From NCBI GenBank assembly GCA_937906775.1, contig CALCUD010000084.1, positions 1 to 20,182 of the forward strand: 20,182 nucleotides of DNA, read 5' to 3'. Shown one piece after another: positions 13,702-20,182 of the stretch; within the stretch, counting starts at the first letter, position 1, and every line of letters starts with the position of its first letter. The position numbers and the translations under genes were made by a program. The notes below the pieces were generated by a model that was not told the origin of the DNA, made no database searches, and saw nothing but the letters and a program-made list of their open reading frames with translations. This DNA comes from an uncultured Clostridia bacterium. GTDB taxonomy: Bacteria; Bacillota; Clostridia; Christensenellales; Aristaeellaceae.

Positions 13702-14483
13702 AGCAGCTCCTTGATTTCGACATTGCCGAATTTGTTGTATTCCTCAATCGTCTGAACGACCTGTTCCGTCAGATGGATCCGGTGTCTGCTTTCCGGCATG
13801 TCCGTATCCTCCGGCACGGTCAGCAGATCCGCGTACAGACTCCAGACGCTGCCCTCCGGCATCGCGTGGAATGTCAGTTTTTCATGGGTAACGGGATGTT
13901 CAAAGGTCAGCTTGTAGCCCCACAGCGCGATCTGCTGGCCCGGGATCCCCTTTCCATAGCGGTTGTCGCCCCAGAGCGGCGCGCCGATATTGCTCATCTG
14001 GACCCGAATCTGGTGGCTCCGTCCCGTTTCCAGCCGGATCCCGCAAAGCGCTGTCCCGTCGCGTCTGGAGATGCACCGTCCGTGCAGGATGGCCAGTTTT
14101 CCGCCTTTCTCGTCCGCTTCACAGACAACGACCTTGTTTTTGATCTCATCCTTGATCAGATAATCCGTCAGGGTGAACTGATCCTGAACCTCTCCTGTCA
14201 CCACGCACAGATACTCCCGGCCCATCTGATGCTCCTGCATCTGCGCCGAAAGACGCGACGCGGCCTTGCTGGTCCTCGCAAAAACCATCAGCCCGCCGAC
14301 GGGGCGGTCCAGCCGGTGGACCAGGCCGAGATAGACGTTTCCGGGTTTATGGTATTCCTCCCGGATGTACGCTTTCAGTTCGGTCAGGATGTCCGTATCC
14401 CCCGTGCGGTCTGCCTGGGAAAGCATGTTCGGCGGTTTGACGGCGACCAGCACATGATTATCCTCGTACAGGACATCAGCCAC
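13698..14483 (-). CDS. RluA-family pseudouridine synthase
   Basis: Isomerises uridine to pseudouridine in rRNA or tRNA. It has 261 residues, without an S4 RNA-binding domain. The catalytic motif HRLDRPVGGLMVFART (56-71) carries Asp59. Other family parts are DNHVLVAVKPPNMLSQ (8-23) and the RLETGRSHQIRVQMSNIGAPLWGDNRYG segment. It is RluA/RluC/RluD-like; the target site cannot be read from sequence. The gene overlaps the methyltransferase gene by 8 bp upstream and tgt by 4 bp downstream, which points to tight co-expression of RNA-modification enzymes. Confidence 0.92.
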   Translation of the reverse strand: MADVLYEDNHVLVAVKPPNMLSQADRTGDTDILTELKAYIREEYHKPGNVYLGLVHRLDRPVGGLMVFARTSKAASRLSAQMQEHQMGREYLCVVTGEVQDQFTLTDYLIKDEIKNKVVVCEADEKGGKLAILHGRCISRRDGTALCGIRLETGRSHQIRVQMSNIGAPLWGDNRYGKGIPGQQIALWGYKLTFEHPVTHEKLTFHAMPEGSVWSLYADLLTVPEDTDMPESRHRIHLTEQVVQTIEEYNKFGNVEIKELL

Positions 14484-15339
14484 GCTGCCACCTCCCGCTC
14501 GCGCCGCAAGGCAGAACGCCGCCCGTTGTCACGGGCAGGCAGAGTTCCTCGCTGTCCACCGTTCCGCCGTGCCGGCTGACCACGCATTTCTCCAGCATAT
14601 TGCTCAGCACGCTCGCCTGGAAACCGGTGGTATAGCTGTTGATCAGGAAAAACAGCGGTTCATCGCTCAGCACCTGCGCGCAGGTTTCGATCAGCCCGAA
14701 CAATTCATTTTCCAGTTTCCAGACTTCGCCGGAGGGGCCGCGTCCGTAGCTCGGCGGATCCATCAGAATGCCGTCGTAGCGGTTTCCGCGGCGGATCTCC
14801 CGCTGGACAAAGCGCAGCGCGTCCTCCACGATCCATCGGCATCCTGTTTCCGGGAGCCTGCTCAGTTCCCTGTTCTCCTTGGCCCACTGCACCATGCCCT
14901 TGGCCGCGTCGACATGGGTCACATGCGCGCCCGCCGCGGCGCAGGCCAGCGTCGCGCCGCCCGTATAGCCGAACAGGTTCAGAACCTTCAGGTCGCTTTT
15001 CCCGGCATGACGGATCAGATCGGACATCCAGATCCAGTTCGCGGCCTGTTCCGGGAAAAGGCCGGTATGTTTGAACCCCGTGGGGCGCACATAGAACTGC
15101 AGTTCCCCGTGGGAAACGGTCCATCTTTCCGGAAGGCGCGTCAGGAATTCCCATTCGCCGCCGCCTTTTTCGCTGCGGTGATAATGCGCCTGCGCTTTCC
15201 GCCACAGTTTTTCATCCGCTTTGGGCCATATGGTCTGGGGATCGGGACGGCGCAGGATGATATCGCCCCAGCGCTCCAGTTTTTCTCCGTCGCCGGTATC
15301 CAGAACTTCATAATCCACCCATGAGTCCGCCAGAAACAC
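14476..15339 (-). CDS. Class I SAM-dependent RNA methyltransferase (COG1092/RlmI-like, short form)
   Basis: A probable rRNA methyltransferase of 287 residues. SAM motif I is LNLFGYTGGATLACAAAGA (120-138), the acidic end of strand beta2 is THVDAAK (141-147), motif IV is ILMDPPSYGRGP (191-202) and motif VI is near LFFLINSYTTGF. The front ~110 residues (RRPDPQTIWPK..., LPERW.VSHGELQFYVRPTGFKHTGLFPEQ) match the Methyltrans_SAM group lacking a PUA domain. The nucleobase target is unknown. The longest frame begins with a TTG at 15372, but GAGGAGG stands 7 bases before the GTG at 15337-15339, so I start there. It begins 22 bp after the GH4-like gene. Confidence 0.88.
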   Translation of the reverse strand: MFLADSWVDYEVLDTGDGEKLERWGDIILRRPDPQTIWPKADEKLWRKAQAHYHRSEKGGGEWEFLTRLPERWTVSHGELQFYVRPTGFKHTGLFPEQAANWIWMSDLIRHAGKSDLKVLNLFGYTGGATLACAAAGAHVTHVDAAKGMVQWAKENRELSRLPETGCRWIVEDALRFVQREIRRGNRYDGILMDPPSYGRGPSGEVWKLENELFGLIETCAQVLSDEPLFFLINSYTTGFQASVLSNMLEKCVVSRHGGTVDSEELCLPVTTGGVLPCGASGRWQRG

Positions 15340-15361
15340 AGCTGTTCCTCCTCGGCTTTCA

Positions 15362-16672
15362 TTATTCGTCAAAACAGGTCAGCACATCCCTGTGCATCGC
15401 GATCATACATTCGACAAGATCCATGCAGTACAGCCTGTCCAGACCCGCCAGCGCAGGATCCGTCTCGACGCATTCGCGCAGCGCCTCCCGGTCGCCGCAG
15501 GCGGCTTTCGCCGCGAGGCGGTTGGTTTCATCAATCTCGCCCAGAATGTCCGCCAGCTCCGGCGGCACCGTTATTCCCTGCTCCCGGACCTCTCCGTTTT
15601 CCAGGACCAGCGCCGTTTCAATCTGCGCCCGCGGTGAAAGCTGAGGCATTTCTCCGCCGTTGACGCGGGTCACTGCGGGAACGGTCTTCGTTTCCTTCCG
15701 GAGCAGCGCCAGCGCCAGCTCCATCGGCCGGATCGGCGGCGCTTTGGAAAGCAGCAGCAGCTGGGCCATCGCGCCCTCCCGTTCGTCCGCGCCCTTGTCG
15801 CGCACCGTATTCATGTACAGGATCCGTTCCTTGCGGCGCTCCACCGTTTCCCCGAACTCCGGCCTTTCCTCCGGAATATAGTCCGGCTGTGCGGGCAGAA
15901 ACTCGGCATGATCCGTCACGTCGCCGACGGGAATGGCGCCCCACCAGTCCAGCCAGCGCTTGCTGAGCTCGCCCATTTCCCGGTTTTCAGCCGCCTTTTT
16001 CAGTGTCGGAAGCAGATCCTTATCCGTTTCTTTTTCTTTCAGTTCCAGCAGGAAGGCGAATCCGGGCAAACCCGCGATTTTTGCCTCCAGCGCCGCGGGT
16101 TTTTTACGCAGGCGCTTGGCCATGGTATCCAGTCCGTTGGAACCCCGCAGGGGCGTTCTCCCCATTCCGAAGCAACGGTATCCCCGATCCGTGAAAACCG
16201 CGCAGGTCCGCGCGACAGGCTGACCCAGATTGATCACCAGGGCTTCCGGACACAGGGAATCCATCATGTCGCACAGGCGAAGGACCTCTCCCCCCGCGCG
16301 AAGAGCATGCAGCAAACCGCCGATCCCGCCGTTGACGCGGGCCTGGTCCGTCAGTCCCGGATCCTGTTCATCGTCGCTTCCCAGCGCGCTCCGGTCCTGG
16401 AAGAACCGGCTCCCGGGCTGGCAGTCTCCGGCATACAGCACGCAATCCGCGCCTGTCAGGACTTTTTCACGGTCCGCGACAGCGATCAGACTTCCGCCCT
16501 TTCCGGCTTTTTTGAAGATCGCTTCGGCATAGCCCGTAAGCAGCTCCTGCATAGCCGGATTTCCTTCCTCAACGGCCACTTCCGCGTTTTTCTCATTCCC
16601 GGCGAAAAGCAGATCCGCCAGCAGCGCGGGCAGCAATGTCGGAATATCCTGTCCGATCATAGCGATCTTCAC
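15362..16672 (-). CDS. Divergent GH4-family-like Rossmann protein lacking metal ligands
   Basis: This has the fold of family-4 glycosidases, which use NAD and Mn to cleave glycosides: N-terminal Rossmann strand VKIAMIGQDIP, then ADREKVLTGADCVLYAGDCQPGSR (66-89), then DPGLTDQARVNGGIGGL (104-120), then CPEALVINLGQPV (141-153). Compared with GH4 consensus as I know it, GxGQET is replaced, NxTNP is NLGQP, the GLCH ligand motif is GMGR (169-172), and GLNH is GLPG (201-204). Both metal-binding positions (Cys and His) are therefore gone. Either it has another activity or it is a binding protein. The length (436) is normal. Start: GTG at 16670-16672 puts the first beta strand at the N-terminus with GAAAGGG ahead; the frame is open to a GTG at 16729. 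First gene of the RNA-modification operon; no clear promoter seen. Confidence 0.65.
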   Translation of the reverse strand: MKIAMIGQDIPTLLPALLADLLFAGNEKNAEVAVEEGNPAMQELLTGYAEAIFKKAGKGGSLIAVADREKVLTGADCVLYAGDCQPGSRFFQDRSALGSDDEQDPGLTDQARVNGGIGGLLHALRAGGEVLRLCDMMDSLCPEALVINLGQPVARTCAVFTDRGYRCFGMGRTPLRGSNGLDTMAKRLRKKPAALEAKIAGLPGFAFLLELKEKETDKDLLPTLKKAAENREMGELSKRWLDWWGAIPVGDVTDHAEFLPAQPDYIPEERPEFGETVERRKERILYMNTVRDKGADEREGAMAQLLLLSKAPPIRPMELALALLRKETKTVPAVTRVNGGEMPQLSPRAQIETALVLENGEVREQGITVPPELADILGEIDETNRLAAKAACGDREALRECVETDPALAGLDRLYCMDLVECMIAMHRDVLTCFDE

Positions 16673-16811
16673 GGTTCGCGTCACCCTTTCCGGATCCTTC
16701 GGATCCTTCCCGGAGCGGGATAAATCCACAAAAATCCAACTTTATTTATTCTCCGTCCCGTCCCGTTTTCCCTTTATTCATTTTACCGTTTGCAGCCGGC
16801 GGCATTTTTCG

Positions 16812-16841
16812 TTGACAAAGCGCGCTTCCCGTGGCAATATT
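16812..16841 (+). promoter_or_regulatory. Promoter of ileS
   Basis: A perfect -35 TTGACA (16812-16817) is followed by -10 AATATT (16836-16841) after 18 bp. The inferred start near 16848 leaves only a 40-nt leader, too short for a T-box. Confidence 0.6.
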
Positions 16842-16887
16842 TATAGGTTGAAACTCCTTATTCTGATGTTGGTGCGGAGGGTATATC

Positions 16888-19800
16888 ATGAGATTCCAGG
16901 AACTATCTGCCAAACCTGATTTTTCGGTCATCCAGCCCGAAATTCTGAAATTCTGGAAAGAAGATCAGACTTTTGAAAAATCCGTGGAGCGTCCTCAGGG
17001 CGGCGAAGTCGTCTTCTACGACGGTCCTCCCTTCCCGACCGGAAAGCCCCATCACGGGACCGTGCTGGTTTCCTTTATCAAAGATATGATCTCCCGCTAC
17101 TGGACCATGCAGGGCTACAAAGTCCCGCGCGTCTGGGGCTGGGACTGCCACGGCCTTCCGATCGAGAATCAGGCCGAGGTGCTGATGGGGATTGACGATA
17201 AAAACGAAATTGAAAAATCCATCGGGATCGATGTGTTCAACGACAAGTGCTTCGAAATCGTCTCCAGCAACAACGAAGCCTGGCGCGAGTATGTCGAGCA
17301 GATGGCCCGCTGGGTGGATTATGACGGCGCTTATAAAACCATGAACAAAGATTTCATGGAAAGCGTCATGTGGGCTTTCAAAACCTGCTATGACAAGGGC
17401 CTGATCTATCGGGATTACCGGGTTACGCCCTACTGCACCCACTGTGAGACTTCCCTTTCCATTTCCGATACCCGCGAGTCCGATTCGACCCGTCCCCGTC
17501 AGGACCGCTGGATCGCCGTCAAGTTCCGTACCGGTCTGACGGAAGCCGGAAAGCCCGTCTGCCTTCTGGCCTGGACCACCACCCCCTGGACGCTTCCGTC
17601 CAACCTTTGTCTGGCCGTCGGCAAAACGCTGACCTACGCCTTTGTGGATGTCGGCGAGGAGATCTACGTGGCCTGCAAGGACACGCTGAAGAACTTCGTC
17701 AAGGTCTTCGGCGAAAAGCCCGTGATTGTCCGGGAATGCCCCGGCGAGGAGCTGCTCGGCATCGAATACGAACCGCTCTTCCCCTACTTTGCCGATAAAA
17801 AGGCCGAAGGCGCCTTCCGCGTCGTGTCCGCGGATTATGTCGGCTCCGACGAGGGCGTCGGCATCGTTCATACCGCCCCCGCTTTCGGCGAGGATGACTA
17901 CTGGACCTGCAAAAACAACGGGATCCCGCTGGTCAACCCGGTCGACGCCAAAGGCCGGTTCACCGAGGAGATCACCGACTTCTATCCCCTGCAGGAGGAT
18001 AAAAACGTCATCGAGATGAATCCCATCGTGATCCGCTTCCTGTATGACAACGGCAAAGCGGTCGCCGACGGGACCATCGTGCATAACTATCCCCATTGCT
18101 GGCGCTGCAAGCGGCCGCTGATCTACAAGGCGATGGACGCTTACTATTTCAATGTCGGCGCCGTCAAGGACAAGCTCATCGAATACAACGAAAAGGTCAA
18201 CTGGCTGCCGGAAACCGTCAAGCACGGCCGTTTCGGCAACTGGCTCGCCGGCGCGCGCGACTGGAACATTTCCCGCAACCGTTACTGGAGCACGCCGATC
18301 CCGATCTGGAAGTGCGATCACTGCGGCAGGCAGGTAGTTCTCGGCAGCATCGCGGATATCAAACAAGCCAGCGGTATCGAGCCGGACAATCTGCACCGTC
18401 AGTATCTCGACCGGATCACCTTCGCCTGCCCGGACTGCGGCGAGACCATGGTCCGTGTGCCCGAGGTGCTGGACTGCTGGTTTGAAAGCGGCAGCGTTCC
18501 TTTCGCCTCGAAGCATTACCCCTTCGAAAACAAAGACTGGTTCGAAAGCCATTTCCCGTCCGATTTTGTTGTGGAATACACCGGTCAGATCCGCTGCTGG
18601 TTCTATTACCTGCATGTTCTGGCCACAGCCCTGTTCGATCGGCCCGCGTTCAAAAACTGCGTAGTCCACGGAACGATCCTGGCCAAAGACGGCAAAAAGC
18701 TGTCCAAGTCCTCCAAAAACTATACCGACCCGATGGAATTGATGAAGCAGTTCGGCACCGACGCGTTCCGCCTGTATCTCTATCAGTCCAACGCCATGCT
18801 GATCGGCGATCTGCTGTTTGATGAAAGCGGTATTCTCGACGCGCTGCAGAAAGTCATCCTGCCCTACTGGAATGCCTGCAACTTCTTCATTTCCTACGCG
18901 AATATCGACGGTTTCGAGCCTTCGGACGGAGCCCCGCAAAGCGACAATCAGCTGGACCGCTGGATCCTGGCCAAGCTGTACTCCACCGCCGCGGAGATCA
19001 CCGAAAGCATGAACGGCTATCAGGTCAACCGGTATGTCGACCGGCTCGTTTCCCTGATCGACGGGCTGACAAACTGGTATATCCGCCGTTCCCGCCGCCG
19101 TTTCTGGGCCTCCGGCTACAGTGAAGACAAGAAAAACGCCTATAACACGCTGTATTATGTCCTGGTCAATCTGACCAAACTTCTCGCCCCGGTCGCGCCC
19201 ATTGTATCCGAAATGATCTACAAGAATCTGACCGGTGAAGAATCCGTTCATCTTTCCGCCTGGCCGGAAATTCCCGCAGCGTATGAAGATGACAAGCTGG
19301 TGGCGGACATTGCCCTGGTACAGGATATCATTGCTCTGGCCCGCTCCATCCGCGCGAAAAACCGCGTCAAGAACCGTCAGCCGCTGAAGACGCTGCGGAT
19401 CGCTCTGTCCGACGCTGCCCAGGCCGAAGCGATGGTTTCCTTCCGGGATGTCATTGCCGAGGAACTGAACGTCAAGCAGGTCGAGTTCCTGAACAAGGTG
19501 GACGATATCGCCACCGTCCAGTACGATCCGAACTTCAACGAGATCCGCAACCGCTATCCGGACAAGGTTCCCTTCATTATCAAGGCGGTCAAGTCCGGAA
19601 AATTCGCCCTGAAGGGCGAGACCGTCACGCTGGATGTCAACGGCACGGAGGAGACGCTTGATTCCGCGATCATTCTGGTGAAGTACAACGCCAAAGACGG
19701 CATGTTCATTGCCAGCGAAGCCGGTATCGTTGTTTCTCTGGATCTGACCGTTGACGAGAATCTGAAAAAAGAAGGCCTCGCGCGGGAAATCGTCCGCAAC

Positions 19801-20004
19801 GTGCAGGACGCCCGGAAGACCTCCGGCTGTGAGATTTCCGACCGGATCGTTCTCCAGGTTGCCGAAGGCGCGCTGCCCGAAGGCTGGGTTGAGTACATCT
19901 GCAATGAGACTCTGGCTTCCGTCGGCGAAGTTTCTTCTCCGCTGACCACGGTGGAAATTGAAGACGACGAAGCCTCCGTCAAACTTCTGCTGGCCAGGGC
20001 TTGA
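16888..20004 (+). CDS. ileS: Isoleucyl-tRNA synthetase, eukaryote-like (IleRS2) type
   Basis: Charges tRNA-Ile and edits misactivated Val. The 1038-residue length and signatures WGWDCHGLPIE (96-106) and YDGPPFPTG (44-52) place it in the IleRS2 group, not the common bacterial IleRS1 (PYANGxIHIGH). The KMSKS loop is KKLSKS (603-608). The HIGH motif is HHGT (55-58): the first His and Gly are kept, the last His is Thr, clear in the DNA at 17050-17061. Cys pairs CTHCETS, CDHCGR and CPDCGE suggest zinc knuckles. The CP1 editing domain is present (TTPWTLPSNLCLAVG, then SADYVGSDEGVGIVHTAPAFGEDD), as is NISRNRYWSTPIPIW. The anticodon-binding domain follows to the end. Start: ATG 16888 with GGAGGG 6-7 bases ahead. 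Single-gene unit with own promoter and terminator. Confidence 0.97.
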   Translation: MRFQELSAKPDFSVIQPEILKFWKEDQTFEKSVERPQGGEVVFYDGPPFPTGKPHHGTVLVSFIKDMISRYWTMQGYKVPRVWGWDCHGLPIENQAEVLMGIDDKNEIEKSIGIDVFNDKCFEIVSSNNEAWREYVEQMARWVDYDGAYKTMNKDFMESVMWAFKTCYDKGLIYRDYRVTPYCTHCETSLSISDTRESDSTRPRQDRWIAVKFRTGLTEAGKPVCLLAWTTTPWTLPSNLCLAVGKTLTYAFVDVGEEIYVACKDTLKNFVKVFGEKPVIVRECPGEELLGIEYEPLFPYFADKKAEGAFRVVSADYVGSDEGVGIVHTAPAFGEDDYWTCKNNGIPLVNPVDAKGRFTEEITDFYPLQEDKNVIEMNPIVIRFLYDNGKAVADGTIVHNYPHCWRCKRPLIYKAMDAYYFNVGAVKDKLIEYNEKVNWLPETVKHGRFGNWLAGARDWNISRNRYWSTPIPIWKCDHCGRQVVLGSIADIKQASGIEPDNLHRQYLDRITFACPDCGETMVRVPEVLDCWFESGSVPFASKHYPFENKDWFESHFPSDFVVEYTGQIRCWFYYLHVLATALFDRPAFKNCVVHGTILAKDGKKLSKSSKNYTDPMELMKQFGTDAFRLYLYQSNAMLIGDLLFDESGILDALQKVILPYWNACNFFISYANIDGFEPSDGAPQSDNQLDRWILAKLYSTAAEITESMNGYQVNRYVDRLVSLIDGLTNWYIRRSRRRFWASGYSEDKKNAYNTLYYVLVNLTKLLAPVAPIVSEMIYKNLTGEESVHLSAWPEIPAAYEDDKLVADIALVQDIIALARSIRAKNRVKNRQPLKTLRIALSDAAQAEAMVSFRDVIAEELNVKQVEFLNKVDDIATVQYDPNFNEIRNRYPDKVPFIIKAVKSGKFALKGETVTLDVNGTEETLDSAIILVKYNAKDGMFIASEAGIVVSLDLTVDENLKKEGLAREIVRNVQDARKTSGCEISDRIVLQVAEGALPEGWVEYICNETLASVGEVSSPLTTVEIEDDEASVKLLLARA

Positions 20005-20022
20005 TCCCGACCGTTTCAACCG

Positions 20023-20057
20023 TCGCGGTGAATGTATATTCACCGCGATGTTTTTTT
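20023..20057 (+). terminator. Intrinsic terminator of ileS
   Basis: An 11-bp perfect stem (20023-20033 with 20038-20048, core CGCGGTGAAT), a 4-nt loop GTAT, then TG and seven T. Confidence 0.92.
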
Positions 20058-20082
20058 CTTCCCGAAATCACGAAATTAATCC

Positions 20083-20111
20083 TTGCCTTTTTCAGGACCG
20101 TATGGTATACT
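20083..20111 (+). promoter_or_regulatory. Promoter of tRNA-Ala(CGC)
   Basis: -35 TTGCCT (20083-20088) and -10 TATACT (20106-20111) are 17 bp apart; the -10 ends 20 bases before the mature tRNA 5' end. Confidence 0.7.
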
Positions 20112-20131
20112 TTCCGGTGTTGTAGCGGCAT

Positions 20132-20182
20132 GGGGCATTGGCACAGTTGGTAGTGCGCTACATTCGCATTGTAGAGGCCAGG
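20132..20182 (+). tRNA. tRNA-Ala (anticodon CGC), 5' part, cut by window end
   Basis: 5' acceptor strand GGGGCAT, D arm GCAC-AGTTGGTA-GTGC, anticodon stem CTACA/TGTAG with loop TTCGCAT (anticodon CGC, reads GCG), then the variable loop. The T arm and 3' acceptor lie beyond 20182. The acceptor start is identical to that of tRNA-Ala(GGC) at 10133-10205. Confidence 0.9.

Noticed and set aside
16690..16712. Direct repeat CGGATCCTT twice near the 5' end of the GH4-like gene
   Set aside because: Two short copies only, lying in the probable untranslated leader; most likely chance or a small duplication.
16903..20043. A 1046-codon open frame on the minus strand opposite ileS
   Set aside because: It mirrors the codon structure of ileS, has no recognisable domain, and ileS is unambiguous on the other strand.

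Overview
The window reads as a chromosomal segment of a moderately GC-rich, low-GC-lineage Firmicute, most likely an anaerobic clostridial bacterium. This is inferred from strong AGGAGG-type ribosome binding sites, TTGACA/TATAAT-like promoters, a clostridial-type long Prs, a GerMN lipoprotein, a DUF4867 protein, an M32 carboxypeptidase and a TPP-riboswitch-controlled ThiT. No 16S rRNA is present, so the lineage cannot be fixed.

Left end (1-700): an AT-rich stretch of about 470 bp with an N-terminally short ArsR-type zinc-sensor-like repressor abuts a cinA/pncC gene that loses its family sequence at the same place. This is a composition breakpoint: either an insertion/deletion scar or an assembly join. 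From there on the DNA is visibly more GC-rich and contains ordinary, tightly packed genes.

701-4850: prs on the minus strand with its own promoter and terminator; a secreted NodB-type polysaccharide deacetylase with a DUF3298-like front domain; and, convergent with it, a membrane-anchored HtrA-type protease with a Gly-Tyr-Gly-Asn repeat linker. The last two share a bidirectional terminator.

4904-8590 (minus): a three-gene envelope-signalling operon: OmpR-type response regulator, sensor kinase, and a lipoprotein with three GerMN-like repeats. The order resembles the actinobacterial mtrA-mtrB-lpqB operon.

8749-9510 (minus): thiT, the thiamine ECF substrate-binding component, behind a complete TPP riboswitch with an intrinsic terminator and a recognisable promoter.

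9511-10260: a nested inverted repeat, a decayed C-terminal fragment of a Gfo/Idh/MocA oxidoreductase, then a minus-strand tRNA-Ala(GGC) with promoter and terminator.

10307-11873 (plus): M32 carboxypeptidase with promoter and terminator.

11892-16672 (minus): a probable operon, in transcription order: a GH4-like protein that has lost both metal-ligand positions, a COG1092-type SAM methyltransferase, an RluA-family pseudouridine synthase, tgt, and a DUF4867 protein. Three of the five act, or probably act, on tRNA or rRNA.

16812-20182 (plus): an IleRS2-type isoleucyl-tRNA synthetase with the unusual HIGH-motif version HHGT, its terminator, and the 5' part of tRNA-Ala(CGC) running off the window.

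The most interesting items are the kinase-GerMN lipoprotein module, the altered HIGH motif in IleRS, the metal-site-less GH4 homologue inside an RNA-modification operon, and the broken cinA/arsR junction.
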